Origin: Actinobacillus minor NM305
Lineage (GTDB): Bacteria; Pseudomonadota; Gammaproteobacteria; Enterobacterales; Pasteurellaceae
DNA: 64,000 bases
Direction: 5' to 3'
NCBI RefSeq assembly: GCF_000175195.1
Contig: NZ_ACQL01000069.1
Coordinates: forward strand, 62,001-126,000
The notes below the pieces were generated by a model that did not search any database, was not told where the DNA came from, and saw only the letters and a program-made list of their open reading frames with translations. A program made the position numbers and the translations under genes. Positions 19,088-29,693 of this stretch are shown piece by piece (position 1 is the first letter of the stretch; every line of letters begins with the position of its first letter).

Positions 19088-20422
19088 TCAATAACGTTTT
19101 ATCCGGCTCTGCGCATCAAGAGCTTTTAACCAAACCATTTTTTCTTTAATTTGCTTTTCCATGCCTCGCTCACTTGGAAAATAAAACTGCGTATCTTTTA
19201 ATTCAGGAGGGAAATAATTTTCCCCTGCAGCATAAGCATGCTCTTCATGATGCGCATAACGATACTCTTCGCCATATCCCAATGTTTTCATTAAATGGGT
19301 TGGTGCATTACGCAAGTGTTCAGGCACATCATAATCTTTTGCTTCTTTAGCTAACCGTTTAGCCTCATTAAATGCGGTATAAACAGCATTGCTTTTCGGT
19401 GCCACGGCTAAATAAATAACGGCTTGAGCAATCGCTCGTTCGCCTTCATAAGCGCCGACTCGAGTATAGCAATCCCATGCGCTTAATGCGACTTGCATAG
19501 CTCTTGGATCAGCATTGCCAATATCTTCAGAAGCAATCGCTAGCAATCTTCGAGCAACATAGAGCGGATCACCACCTGCGGTAAGTATTCTCGCATACCA
19601 ATATAATGCACCATCAGGCGAAGAACCTCGAATTGATTTATGTAATGCAGAGATAAGATCGTAGTAGCGATCGCCCCCTTTATCAAATCTCGCTAATCTT
19701 TCGCCAAGTATTTCTGTAAGAAGATTAAGATCAAACAGCTTTCCCGCTTCTGTTTGCGTTGCCATGTCTGACATCTGTTCTAAACAATTTAAAGCATAAC
19801 GTGCATCACCATTTACATAGTCTGCGAGTAAATTGAGTACATTATCTTTTAAGATAATCTTTTCAGCCCCTAAACCTCGTGTTTTATCATTCAAGGCATT
19901 TTGTAGTACAACCAAAACATCTGCAGGTTGTAATGGTTTTAAAATATATACTCTTGCACGTGATAGTAATGCATTATTTAATTCAAATGAGGGATTTTCG
20001 GTTGTTGCACCAATAAAAATAATGGTGCCATCTTCAATATAAGGTAGAAAAGCATCTTGCTGGCTTTTATTAAAACGGTGAACCTCATCAACAAACAGAA
20101 GGGTTCGTCTCCCTGTTTGCCGATTCAATTTGGCTCGTTCAATCGCTTCTCGGATCTCTTTAATGCCACTCGTTACTGCAGAAAGACGTTCAACATCGGC
20201 ATCAAAATGATAAGCAATGATTTCTGCCAGTGTCGTTTTACCCGTACCGGGAGGTCCCCAGAAGATCATAGAGTGAGGATGTTTAGATTCAATCGCTCGG
20301 CGAAGTGGTTTGCCTTCGCCGATAAGATGATGCTGCCCAATATACTCACTCAGATTTCTTGGGCGCATACGGGCTGAAAGAGGACGGAAGTCCTCTGCAA
20401 AATCAAAGGAGAAACTACTCAT
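19088..20422 (-). CDS. rarA: Replication-associated recombination protein A
   Basis: RarA (MgsA) is a clamp-loader-like AAA+ ATPase that acts at stalled replication forks. The 444 residues show [21 protein letters not shown] near 20, Walker [10 protein letters not shown] near 55, Walker [11 protein letters not shown] near 110, sensor 1 [11 protein letters not shown] near 140, and the C-terminal oligomerisation region [14 protein letters not shown]. It lies downstream of mreD on the same strand, with an 18-base gap. Confidence 0.97.
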   Translation of the reverse strand: MSSFSFDFAEDFRPLSARMRPRNLSEYIGQHHLIGEGKPLRRAIESKHPHSMIFWGPPGTGKTTLAEIIAYHFDADVERLSAVTSGIKEIREAIERAKLNRQTGRRTLLFVDEVHRFNKSQQDAFLPYIEDGTIIFIGATTENPSFELNNALLSRARVYILKPLQPADVLVVLQNALNDKTRGLGAEKIILKDNVLNLLADYVNGDARYALNCLEQMSDMATQTEAGKLFDLNLLTEILGERLARFDKGGDRYYDLISALHKSIRGSSPDGALYWYARILTAGGDPLYVARRLLAIASEDIGNADPRAMQVALSAWDCYTRVGAYEGERAIAQAVIYLAVAPKSNAVYTAFNEAKRLAKEAKDYDVPEHLRNAPTHLMKTLGYGEEYRYAHHEEHAYAAGENYFPPELKDTQFYFPSERGMEKQIKEKMVWLKALDAQSRIKRY

Positions 20423-20440
20423 AGATGATGTTCATAACCC

Positions 20441-20929
20441 CTAACGTAATCGTAACTGGCGTCTAATTTGACGCATGAGTAAAAAGACCCAAGGCCATAA
20501 AATACCACTAATAAATGCCCCTGCAATTTCTTGTGTATTGAACGTTGCTGCATGCAAAGTATGTTCAATGACAAAAATAAAACCTCTAATCATAATGATA
20601 TAAAGCATGACTAATAAGCCTTGTAACCATAATGATAAATTACGTAACACAAGATGGTGCTTCGCTACAAAATATATTGAGATCGACAGCACTAAAGCAT
20701 GAATACCTAAAATTGATCCTAAAATTAAATCCCAAACAATCCCAGCTATAAATGCCGTACCGACACTTACTTTATCAGGTAAGGCTAATGCCCAGTAAAT
20801 GAGTACCAAAATAAGCCATGAGGGTCTAAACCCTTGAAAACCAATTGGCCAAGGCATGATTTCCAAAATAAATGCTACGATAAAAATAGAGACCAAAACG
20901 AAAAGTTGAAATAACGGATTTGTACGCAC
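20441..20929 (-). CDS. mreD: Rod shape-determining protein MreD
   Basis: MreD is the small inner-membrane partner of MreC in the elongasome. The 162 residues have five or six hydrophobic segments and the family sequence FQGFRPSWLILVLIYWALALPDKVSVGTAF-like region. The start is GTG 20929, which overlaps the mreC stop as TAGTG, implying translational coupling. Confidence 0.95.
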   Translation of the reverse strand: MRTNPLFQLFVLVSIFIVAFILEIMPWPIGFQGFRPSWLILVLIYWALALPDKVSVGTAFIAGIVWDLILGSILGIHALVLSISIYFVAKHHLVLRNLSLWLQGLLVMLYIIMIRGFIFVIEHTLHAATFNTQEIAGAFISGILWPWVFLLMRQIRRQLRLR

Positions 20930-21987
20930 TACTCCGCTCCTTGTTCAGTATGATTATTCTGTTCTGATTCAACTTCCGGCTGCGTTGCAGGATTATCTGA
21001 AGCTTCATCAGATTGTTCAATAACATCCTCTTTCTCTTTTGTATCAATCTGCTCTTTTTTCTGAGTTGAGCCTTTTAAGCGCTCAAAAGGATTCGCACTG
21101 TTACGGCGTTCTTCAACCACATCACGAACTTGTTGAGGAGAAAGTGCTTGAGTTCTTCGACCTTCTTCATTAATTGGCCAAAGTAAAAGCAAATAACGAA
21201 GGCGATCTAATGAAGCCAGAGGTTTTGCAACAATACGGGCAAATTGGCTTTTAGTATCATTAGTGACCTCTTCAACCACTGCAACAGGATAGCCTTCAGG
21301 GAAACGCCCCCCCAGCCCCGATGTAACTAATACATCTCCTTTCACAATATCTGTTGAACGAGGGAGATTATCCATAATTAACTCATCATTATGACCTGTA
21401 CCATTTGCAATCCCTCGCACATCATTACGTAATACTTGCACAGGAATGGCATGTGTAACATCACTAACTAATAGCACGCGGCTACTGGTTTCACCAACAG
21501 AAATAACCTGCCCGACAACACCACGTTCATCGATCACGGCTTGACCAACATATGCACCTGTATTTTGTCCTTGATTGATAACTACTTGCTGGCGATAAGC
21601 ATCCATCTCGGCTGTTAATACTTCCGCTATCTTTTTGTATTCATCTTGACGAAGAGGAGAACTCAACAATAAACGTAAACGCTGATTTTCAACTTTCAAC
21701 TGATCTAAAAGTAATAAATCCGCATTTTTCTCACGAAGTTGTTCTTTTAAAACACTGTTTTCAAGTTGTAATTTATTAGTATCAATAAAGTTATTGCTAA
21801 TGCCATCTAACACAGAACGAGGCGTATTTGCAAAATAATATAGTCCGCTAACAGCAGTTTCTAACATATTACGGATCTGAATCATGGCACTACTTCTACC
21901 ATCTAAGGCAATCAATGCTACTGAAATACTTACCGCAAAGAAAAGGCGAACTCCTAAGGAGGGTGCTTTCGCAAAAATAGGCTTCAT
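20929..21987 (-). CDS. mreC: Cell shape-determining protein MreC
   Basis: MreC is a bitopic membrane protein that links MreB to the periplasmic elongation enzymes. I start it at ATG 21987 (MKPIFAKAPSLGVRL), directly before its transmembrane helix; the ORF is open 66 bases further but those residues are atypical. A coiled coil around residues 60-95 (NKLQLENSVLKEQLREK) precedes two beta-barrel domains. An acidic Glu/Gln-rich tail of about 60 residues follows at the C-terminus. It is coupled to mreD. Confidence 0.95.
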   Translation of the reverse strand: MKPIFAKAPSLGVRLFFAVSISVALIALDGRSSAMIQIRNMLETAVSGLYYFANTPRSVLDGISNNFIDTNKLQLENSVLKEQLREKNADLLLLDQLKVENQRLRLLLSSPLRQDEYKKIAEVLTAEMDAYRQQVVINQGQNTGAYVGQAVIDERGVVGQVISVGETSSRVLLVSDVTHAIPVQVLRNDVRGIANGTGHNDELIMDNLPRSTDIVKGDVLVTSGLGGRFPEGYPVAVVEEVTNDTKSQFARIVAKPLASLDRLRYLLLLWPINEEGRRTQALSPQQVRDVVEERRNSANPFERLKGSTQKKEQIDTKEKEDVIEQSDEASDNPATQPEVESEQNNHTEQGAE

Positions 21988-22020
21988 AGAATTAACTTCT
22001 AAAAATGAAAAAGATACGAG

Positions 22021-22063
22021 AAAAATAGAAAATGGACACACTCTGTTGTCCATTTCTATTTTT
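22021..22063 (-). terminator. Strong hairpin between mreB and mreC
   Basis: AAAAATAGAAAATGGACA (22021-22038) pairs with TGTCCATTTCTATTTTT (22047-22063), a 17-bp stem with a single bulged A, and both strands end in T-rich tracts. It lies between the mreB stop and mreC start and probably reduces read-through. Confidence 0.75.
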
Positions 22064-22078
22064 ACTTAAAAATATGAC

Positions 22079-23200
<1,122 letters not shown>

Positions 23201-23250
23201 CTAATATAGCAAAAAAAGGGGAGGTTTTTCAATGAATAATTTACACGCCA

Positions 23251-23880
23251 CTAAAATAGCTGTTTCGCCAAACCCAGCGCATAAATAATCAAACTAAATG
23301 CAATCCCATACATAATCAACCCTGTAATAAAATCAAGAAGTTGCCATGTTCTACGTTTTTCAAAGTAAGGTGCTAAAAATCCTGCACCATATCCCAGACC
23401 TAAAAACCAAATTAACGAACAAGACAATGCACCACCTAAAAATGCCATCTTGCCGGCAAGATCTAATTTACCGCCTATTGCGCCTAAAATAACCACAGTA
23501 TCAATATAAACATGTGGATTAAGAAAGGTAATAGCAAAAGTAATCATCAACGCTTTTTTTAAACTTAAGCGGTGATATTCTTCATTTTTTAATACTGCAT
23601 TATTTTTGAACACACTAATAAAAGAGCGACTACCATAGGTAATTAAAAAAATAGCGCCTAACACTGCAATAATCAAACTCAATACGGGTAACTGAGTAAT
23701 AATCGCCCCCAATCCCAATACACCGAGAGTCATTAAAAAGACATCTCCGAGAAAGCATAGTAATGCAATAGACAAAACATGCTGTTTTAGAATTCCTTGT
23801 TTAAGTAAAAATGCATTTTGAGCGCCAATTGAAACGATCAAACCAAAACAAACGATGAATCCTTGTAAAAAATATTCCAT
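23251..23880 (-). CDS. argO: LysE/ArgO-family amino acid exporter
   Basis: The protein is a 209-residue inner-membrane exporter with six hydrophobic segments. Its N-terminus (MEYFLQGFIVCFGLIVSIGAQNAFLLKQGI) and the segment FLNPHVYIDTVVILGAIGG match the LysE/ArgO arginine and lysine exporters. The start at ATG 23880 has a perfect GGAGGAAAAATG context, so the 14-residue upstream extension is unlikely. The substrate is inferred. Confidence 0.88.
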   Translation of the reverse strand: MEYFLQGFIVCFGLIVSIGAQNAFLLKQGILKQHVLSIALLCFLGDVFLMTLGVLGLGAIITQLPVLSLIIAVLGAIFLITYGSRSFISVFKNNAVLKNEEYHRLSLKKALMITFAITFLNPHVYIDTVVILGAIGGKLDLAGKMAFLGGALSCSLIWFLGLGYGAGFLAPYFEKRRTWQLLDFITGLIMYGIAFSLIIYALGLAKQLF

Positions 23881-23980
23881 TTTTCCTCCAAATAGTGTTG
23901 ATAAGCGGTCAATTATACGCAAATTTTTACAAATTTAATGTATAATCTTTTAGATTTTATTTTGACTATTGAGAATGTAT

Positions 23981-24640
23981 ATGGCTGACATCAACGAAAC
24001 TGAAAACCAATCTTGTATTGTAATTGCAATTGCAGGGGCTTCTGCTTCAGGCAAAAGTCTTATTGCCTCAACAATTTATAAAGAACTAAAAGAAGAGCTT
24101 GGCTCAGATGATATTGGTATTATCTCTGAAGATGCTTACTATAAAGATCAAAGCCATCTTACCATGGAAGAACGTGTAAAAACGAACTACGATCACCCAA
24201 ATTCGATGGATCATCATTTGCTAGTCGAACACCTCCGCCAACTTAAACAAGGGAAGGCCATTGATGTGCCAGAGTACGATTACGCTGAACATAACCGTAA
24301 AACCACAACGACTAAATTTGAAGCAAAAAAAATCATCATTCTAGAAGGGATTTTATTACTTACAGATGAAGAAATCCGCAATGAGCTAAATGTTTCTATT
24401 TTCGTTGATGCCCCATTAGACATCTGTTTTATTCGCCGTTTACAACGTGATATGGTTGAGCGCGGTAGAACCATGGAATCAGTCATTGCGCAATATCGTA
24501 AAACCGTTCGCCCAATGTTCTTGCAATTTATTGAACCTTCTAAACAATATGCTGATATTATTGTGCCAAAAGGTGGAAAAAACCGCATTGCAATCAATAT
24601 TTTAAAAGCTCAAATCAAACAGTTATTAGGAAAAAAATAA
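23981..24640 (+). CDS. udk: Uridine kinase
   Basis: Udk phosphorylates uridine and cytidine for salvage. The P-loop GASASGKS lies near residue 22, with [11 protein letters not shown] near 52, [10 protein letters not shown] near 75 and LEGILLL near 115. I start it at ATG 23981 (MADINETE), with GAGA about seven bases upstream; ATG 23975 is an in-frame alternative. A TATAAT lies at 23941-23946 with a poor -35. It is one base from dcd, so the two are an operon. Confidence 0.96.
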   Translation: MADINETENQSCIVIAIAGASASGKSLIASTIYKELKEELGSDDIGIISEDAYYKDQSHLTMEERVKTNYDHPNSMDHHLLVEHLRQLKQGKAIDVPEYDYAEHNRKTTTTKFEAKKIIILEGILLLTDEEIRNELNVSIFVDAPLDICFIRRLQRDMVERGRTMESVIAQYRKTVRPMFLQFIEPSKQYADIIVPKGGKNRIAINILKAQIKQLLGKK

Positions 24641-24641
24641 A

Positions 24642-25226
24642 ATGCGCTTGTGCGATACTGATATTATCCGTTACCTAGATGAAGGCATTATTGAAATATC
24701 GCCTCGCCCTTCTGATGAAAAGATTAGTGGGGCAACCGTTGATGTTCGCCTTGGCAACTCTTTTCGTATCTTCCGAGAACATTCAACACCTTATATTGAT
24801 GTAAGTGGCCCTCGTGAAGCCGTTACTGCTCAACTTGATAAAGTGATGAGTGAAGAAATCATTATTGAAGAAGGTGAGGCATTTTTTCTTCATCCAGGAG
24901 AGTTAGCGCTTTCAGTCACACTTGAGTCGGTTAAATTGCCTTCTAATATGGTCGGCTGGCTAGATGGGCGTTCATCATTAGCGCGTTTAGGACTTATGGT
25001 TCATGTAACTGCTCATCGTATTGATCCAGGTTGGGAAGGTCGAATTGTCCTTGAATTCTTCAATGCCGGTAAACTTCCATTAGCTTTGCGTCCTAATATG
25101 GCAATTGGTGCGCTCAGTTTTGAAATTCTAAGCGGACATGCAGCCAAACCTTATAATGCTCGTGAAGATGCAAAATATAAAAACCAGCAAAGTGCCGTTT
25201 CGAGCCGAATTCATGAAGATAAATGA
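24642..25226 (+). CDS. dcd: dCTP deaminase
   Basis: Dcd converts dCTP to dUTP, the main route to dUMP in gamma-proteobacteria. The 194 residues contain [14 protein letters not shown] near 28, the nucleotide-binding [25 protein letters not shown] near 110-135, in which the glutamate of WEGRIVLEF is the expected catalytic base, and a C-terminal [16 protein letters not shown]. It directly follows udk. Confidence 0.97.
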   Translation: MRLCDTDIIRYLDEGIIEISPRPSDEKISGATVDVRLGNSFRIFREHSTPYIDVSGPREAVTAQLDKVMSEEIIIEEGEAFFLHPGELALSVTLESVKLPSNMVGWLDGRSSLARLGLMVHVTAHRIDPGWEGRIVLEFFNAGKLPLALRPNMAIGALSFEILSGHAAKPYNAREDAKYKNQQSAVSSRIHEDK

Positions 25227-25230
25227 GACA

Positions 25231-25269
25231 AAAGGGCTGAATGCGATTTAATATCGAATTCAGCCCTTT
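25231..25269. terminator. Two-way terminator between dcd and folA
   Basis: AAAGGGCTGAAT (25231-25242) is exactly inverted as ATTCAGCCCTTT (25258-25269), a 12-bp stem between convergent genes. Confidence 0.85.
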
Positions 25270-25299
25270 AGTTATTAGAAAAGATGAAAGAATTGTTTA

Positions 25300-25797
25300 T
25301 TAGAAATGCGAGGAACGCTCAAACACCATAAATCGGCAATCATATGCATTTTCAGCATCTTTTTCTGACCAAATGTCTTGGGTTAATCGCCAATTTTCTT
25401 CGTCAAATTCAAATAATGTGTCGCCATCAATATCTGCTTGAATTTCTGTCAGATATAATCTATTTGCTATCGGTAAAGCCTGTTTAAATAATTCTCCGCC
25501 ACCAATAATCATAATTTCATCAGTATTTGCAAAACTTCTCGCTAATTCAATCGCTTGTTCGAGAGTATTGGCTGAATAAGCACCTTCAACAGAAAAGCCT
25601 GCGCGAGAGAGAATGATATTCGGGCGTTTAGGCAGTAATCTACCGATAGACTCATAGGTTTTGCGCCCCATGATAACCGGTTTTCCTACGGTATTTTGGC
25701 GAAACCATGCCAAATCTTTTGGTAAGTGCCATGGCATAGCATTTTCTTTACCAATGATATGATTTTGTGTGCGTGCAACAATTAAGCTAATCGTCAT
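25300..25797 (-). CDS. folA: Dihydrofolate reductase
   Basis: The enzyme reduces dihydrofolate with NADPH and is the trimethoprim target. The 165 residues have the N-terminal [29 protein letters not shown] with the Met20-type loop, [15 protein letters not shown] near 40-55, and [12 protein letters not shown] near 95. It is transcribed toward dcd and diverges from proB. Confidence 0.97.
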   Translation of the reverse strand: MTISLIVARTQNHIIGKENAMPWHLPKDLAWFRQNTVGKPVIMGRKTYESIGRLLPKRPNIILSRAGFSVEGAYSANTLEQAIELARSFANTDEIMIIGGGELFKQALPIANRLYLTEIQADIDGDTLFEFDEENWRLTQDIWSEKDAENAYDCRFMVFERSSHF

Positions 25798-25919
25798 GTT
25801 TTATCTCGTTGATGATGTTTTATGAAAAATTAAGCGTGATTTTAACATCGATTAGTGATAATTTTTACCTAATTTTGAAATGGGTGAAAATCCGCCTAAT
25901 AGCATTTGTTGAGGGATAT

Positions 25920-27011
25920 ATGAAAAAAACAATCGTGATTAAATTCGGAACGAGCACACTTACTCATGGTTCAAAAAGCCTAAGCCGTCCTTATATGTTG
26001 GAATTGGTTAAGCAGATCGCTGAATTACATAAACACCATCGTGTTATTGTCGTAACCTCTGGAGCGGCTGCGGCAGGACGTGATTATTTAAGACATCCTG
26101 AGTTACCTAAAACATTGGCTTATAAACAGATGCTTGCAGCGGTCGGTCAAAGCCAACTGATTCGCACTTGGGAAAATTTATTTGATATTTACGGCATTCA
26201 TATCGGGCAAATTCTCTTAACCCGTGCGGATATTGATGATCGTGAGCGTTTTTTAAATGCTCGCGATACGCTCAATGCTTTACTTGAACAGCAGATTATC
26301 CCTGTTATCAACGAAAATGATACCGTTGCGACTGAAGAATTTAAAGTTGGCGATAACGATAACCTTTCTGCGTTAGTCGCCATTCTTGCCCAAGCTGATC
26401 AACTTTATTTATTAACTGACCAAGAAGGGCTTTTTACTGCTGATCCGCGTAAAGATCCGAATGCGAAATTACTCTCGGTAGTTGAAAAAATTACGCCCGA
26501 AATCCGTCAAATTGCTGGCGGTAGCTCAACAGGGCTAGGCACTGGTGGTATGAGTACAAAAATTACCGCTGCCGATATTGCTACTCGCTCAGGCGTTGAG
26601 ACCATTATTGCCTCTGGCTCACGTGAAAACGTCCTCGTGGATTTAGCCAATGGTAAAGAAATTGGTAGTAAATTTTTAGTGCAATCCGACCGCTTGGAAG
26701 GCAGAAAACAGTGGCTCTTTGCAGCACCACAAGTGGGTTCAATTACCGTAGATAAAGGCGCTGAAACAGCATTACAACAGCATAAATCATTACTGCCTGT
26801 TGGAATTGTTGAAGTAAAAGGTGAATTTGCCCGAGGCGAATTGGTTAAGGTGTTCAGTCAAGATGGGAAACCGCTTGCTCTTGGATTGGTCCGCTACGGT
26901 AGTGAGGCGTTATTACGCATTAAAGGGAAAAAATCAACCGAAATTGAACCGTTGCTTGGATATGAGTTTGGAACAGTCGCTATTCACATTGATGAGATGA
27001 TTATTTATTAG
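25920..27011 (+). CDS. proB: Glutamate 5-kinase
   Basis: ProB makes gamma-glutamyl phosphate, the first step of proline synthesis. The start ATG 25920 ([15 protein letters not shown]) has GAGGG five bases upstream, whereas the ORF is open 111 bases further without a good site. The amino acid kinase domain ([38 protein letters not shown]) is followed by a PUA domain from about residue 275. Length is 363 residues. proA is not adjacent. Confidence 0.96.
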   Translation: MKKTIVIKFGTSTLTHGSKSLSRPYMLELVKQIAELHKHHRVIVVTSGAAAAGRDYLRHPELPKTLAYKQMLAAVGQSQLIRTWENLFDIYGIHIGQILLTRADIDDRERFLNARDTLNALLEQQIIPVINENDTVATEEFKVGDNDNLSALVAILAQADQLYLLTDQEGLFTADPRKDPNAKLLSVVEKITPEIRQIAGGSSTGLGTGGMSTKITAADIATRSGVETIIASGSRENVLVDLANGKEIGSKFLVQSDRLEGRKQWLFAAPQVGSITVDKGAETALQQHKSLLPVGIVEVKGEFARGELVKVFSQDGKPLALGLVRYGSEALLRIKGKKSTEIEPLLGYEFGTVAIHIDEMIIY

Positions 27012-27034
27012 CTTAATCATATTAAGGAAAGGTT

Positions 27035-27799
27035 ATGGAATTAGCTTTTGATACATTGATGATTTTATTCGCCGTTGCAGCCTTCGCCGGTTTTATTGAT
27101 GCGATTGCCGGTGGTGGGGGCTTATTAACGATTCCTGCATTACTTTCTGCCGGTATTCCGCCAGCTATGGCATTAGGCACCAATAAATTGCAAGCTTGTG
27201 GCGGTTCGTTCTCTGCCTCACTCTATTTTATTCGCAAAAAAGCGGTAGATTTCCATCAGATCAAATTTATCCTCTTTTTGACCTTTATCGGTGCAACTAT
27301 CGGGACGATTTTAGTGCAACTCATTGACGTTGAAGCATTAAAAAAAATACTCCCATTCTTGATTTTACTTATTGGTATTTATTTTCTATTTAGCCCAAAT
27401 GTTGGCGATGGAGACCGAAAACAACGTGTTAGTTTGCTAGTATTTGCGTTGATTGCCGCAATGCCGATTGGTTTTTATGATGGCTTATTTGGCCCTGCTA
27501 CAGGCTCATTTTTTACGCTAGCGTTCTTGCTTTTACTTGGATTTAACTTATCTAAGAGCGTTGCCCATGCTAAAGTGCTTAACTTTACCTCCAATTTTGC
27601 ATCCTTAATTTTCTTTATTTTAGGCGGTGCTGTTTTATGGAAAGTAGGGTTGATTATGATGGTAGGGCAATTTATTGGTGGGAATTTAGGGGCTAGAATG
27701 GTTGTAACCAAAGGCAAAGCGCTTATTCGCCCAATGTTAGTGATTATGTCTTTTAGTATGGTTGCCAAAATGTTATATGAACAAGGCTTTTTTAATTAA
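27035..27799 (+). CDS. TSUP (TauE/SafE) family permease
   Basis: The protein is a 254-residue membrane protein with about eight hydrophobic segments. It carries the two family repeats: GFIDAIAGGGGLLTIPALLSAGIPPAMALGTNK and the later GFYDGLFGPATGSFF. Family members move sulfite, sulfonates or other small anions, usually outward; the substrate here is unknown. It lies 23 bases after proB and abuts nth. Confidence 0.9.
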   Translation: MELAFDTLMILFAVAAFAGFIDAIAGGGGLLTIPALLSAGIPPAMALGTNKLQACGGSFSASLYFIRKKAVDFHQIKFILFLTFIGATIGTILVQLIDVEALKKILPFLILLIGIYFLFSPNVGDGDRKQRVSLLVFALIAAMPIGFYDGLFGPATGSFFTLAFLLLLGFNLSKSVAHAKVLNFTSNFASLIFFILGGAVLWKVGLIMMVGQFIGGNLGARMVVTKGKALIRPMLVIMSFSMVAKMLYEQGFFN

Positions 27800-28435
27800 A
27801 TGAATAAACAAAAACGTATCGAGATTTTAACTCGACTAAGAAATGAAAATCCGCATCCTACAACGGAATTAAACTACACAAATCCGTTTGAATTGCTGAT
27901 TGCCGTGATTTTATCAGCACAAGCAACAGATAAAGGCGTAAATAAAGCAACAGAAAAACTCTTTGCCGTAGCCAATACTCCGCAAGCTATTTTAGATTTG
28001 GGCGTTGAAGGGCTTAAAGAATACATTAAGACTATTGGGCTATTTAACAGTAAAGCGGAAAATATCATCAAAACTTGCCGTGATTTAATTGAAAAACATC
28101 AAGGTCAAGTTCCTGAAAATCGTGAAGCCTTAGAAGCCTTAGCCGGCGTGGGAAGAAAGACAGCCAATGTTGTGTTAAACACCGCCTTCGGACACCCTAC
28201 TATTGCCGTAGATACTCACATCTTCCGTGTTTCAAATCGCACAGGATTTGCCCCAGGTAAAGACGTGGTTAAAGTTGAGGAAAAGCTACTGAAGGTTGTT
28301 CCGGATGAATTTAAAGTTGATGTACACCACTGGCTGATTTTACATGGTCGTTATACTTGCATAGCAAGAAAGCCTCGCTGTGGCTCCTGTATTATTGAAG
28401 ATCTTTGCGAGTATAAAGAGAAAACAGAGATTTAG
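27800..28435 (+). CDS. nth: Endonuclease III
   Basis: Nth is a bifunctional DNA glycosylase/AP lyase for oxidised pyrimidines. The helix-hairpin-helix LEALAGVGRKTANVVLN contains the catalytic lysine near residue 120, and the aspartate of VDTHIFRVSNR lies near 138. The iron-sulfur loop has four cysteines in the C-x6-C-x2-C-x5-C spacing (CIARKPRCGSCIIEDLC). The ATG immediately follows the permease stop codon. Confidence 0.98.
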   Translation: MNKQKRIEILTRLRNENPHPTTELNYTNPFELLIAVILSAQATDKGVNKATEKLFAVANTPQAILDLGVEGLKEYIKTIGLFNSKAENIIKTCRDLIEKHQGQVPENREALEALAGVGRKTANVVLNTAFGHPTIAVDTHIFRVSNRTGFAPGKDVVKVEEKLLKVVPDEFKVDVHHWLILHGRYTCIARKPRCGSCIIEDLCEYKEKTEI

Positions 28436-28449
28436 TTAAACTAAATATC

Positions 28450-28492
28450 AGGGGCAAATATAATTTGCCCCCAAATAGTTGCTGAACAGCTA
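28450..28492. repeat. Copy of the GGGGCAAAT hairpin repeat
   Basis: GGGGCAAAT and ATTTGCCCC surround a TATA/A centre, followed by a TTGCTGAACA stretch. The copy inside the 5495-5627 element has the same hairpin followed by TTGCTAGAACA, so the two share about 40 related bases. Confidence 0.6.
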
Positions 28493-28507
28493 AACGCCGT
28501 TTTCCTA

Positions 28508-29197
28508 CTACGCCCAAAACAACCAAACAGCCAATTTAAAGACCATTGGCGCAAATATAGAAGAAAGAACCCCACAAGCAACTAAAGCGATAGAACTATA
28601 ACTACCTGTTTTTACACTATATTCCATGCATCGCCCAGTTCCGAGTGCATGAGAAACAGCGCCCATGGTTAAGCCAATCGCTCGCACATTTCTGACGCCA
28701 AGCCAATGCAAAACAGAAAAGCCAAACACTGAGCCTAATAATCCTGCAATCATCACGCCAACAGCCGTAATAGCAGAACTTCCACCAATTTGTCCAGCTA
28801 TAGAAATAGCAATGGGTGTTGAAACCGATTTAGGAATAATCGTGGCCAAAATATCTTGACTTGCCCCCAACAAAACGGCAAATAATACCCCTGTACTCAT
28901 TGCTATTAAGGTACCAAATAAAACAACAGCTGTTATAGGTTTCCATTTTTTTCTAATTTGTGGCAATTGTTCATAAAAAGGTAGAGCCAATGCAACCACT
29001 GAAACACCCAACAAATTATTCAACGGGAAATTACCACGATAATAATCAGAATAAGGAATGTCCCCGACAACCAAAATCAAAATAACCAATAACAAGGCAA
29101 TTAGAAAGGGGTTCAAAATCGCTGAGTTTAATTTCTTACTGATTTTCTGTCCGAGTAAAAATGCGAAAATCGTTAAAACCGAAAAAAGATACACCAT
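28508..29197 (-). CDS. lrgB: LrgB/YohK family membrane protein
   Basis: LrgB-type proteins work with LrgA-type holin-like proteins; in other bacteria the pair is linked to autolysis control and pyruvate uptake. The 229 residues have about seven hydrophobic segments and the family sequence PKSVSTPIAISIAGQIGG followed by SHALGTGRCMEYS. The start ATG 29197 has GGGGGCG just upstream. It follows lrgA by ten bases. Confidence 0.92.
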   Translation of the reverse strand: MVYLFSVLTIFAFLLGQKISKKLNSAILNPFLIALLLVILILVVGDIPYSDYYRGNFPLNNLLGVSVVALALPFYEQLPQIRKKWKPITAVVLFGTLIAMSTGVLFAVLLGASQDILATIIPKSVSTPIAISIAGQIGGSSAITAVGVMIAGLLGSVFGFSVLHWLGVRNVRAIGLTMGAVSHALGTGRCMEYSVKTGSYSSIALVACGVLSSIFAPMVFKLAVWLFWA

Positions 29198-29207
29198 ATC
29201 GCCCCCA

Positions 29208-29570
29208 TTATTTATAACGATGGAAAATCCATTGCCCAAATAGTCCGATTAGCACAACAGAAAGTGATGTACTTAGCACATTAGAAAGTACAAATGACGC
29301 TAAATGAGCTTGTAAAACATCAAGATGTTCAATAATTTCGGCGCAGATAGGGATAAAAAAGACGGTCATATATCGTGTGAGAGGTCTTGCACTAGGCGTT
29401 ACCCATTCCACTTTAACAATACCAAGTACAAGGCAGGAAAAGAGAAGTAACATGCCCCAAATACTATCGGAAATACCAATAGGTATTAAAATAGCCAATC
29501 CTTTTCCGAGATATAACATAGCAAAAAGCAAAGCGAGCGAAAGCAGGTTGCGGATTGCTTTAATAAGCAT
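29208..29570 (-). CDS. lrgA: CidA/LrgA family holin-like protein
   Basis: The 120-residue protein has four hydrophobic segments and the family pattern LGKGLAILIPIGISDSIWGMLLLF, followed by TRYMTVFFIPICAEIIEHLD-like sequence. It is the partner of lrgB. No LytTR-type regulator gene is adjacent. Confidence 0.9.
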   Translation of the reverse strand: MLIKAIRNLLSLALLFAMLYLGKGLAILIPIGISDSIWGMLLLFSCLVLGIVKVEWVTPSARPLTRYMTVFFIPICAEIIEHLDVLQAHLASFVLSNVLSTSLSVVLIGLFGQWIFHRYK

Positions 29571-29591
29571 ATAAGCCCCCTAATAAAAAAC

Positions 29592-29668
29592 AAGCGGTAA
29601 GATTTTAGTCATTTTTTACAATTGATTTAATTCACAATTTGTAAAAAATCGCACAAATTATACCGCTT
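29592..29668. terminator. Inverted uptake-sequence hairpin after yoaA
   Basis: AAGCGGTA (29592-29599) and TACCGCTT (29661-29668) face each other, and the inner arms ATTTTTTACAA (29611-29621) and TTGTAAAAAAT (29639-29649) are perfectly inverted. Confidence 0.7.
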
Positions 29669-29693
29669 TCAGAAGGTAAAAATTTGATTTACC

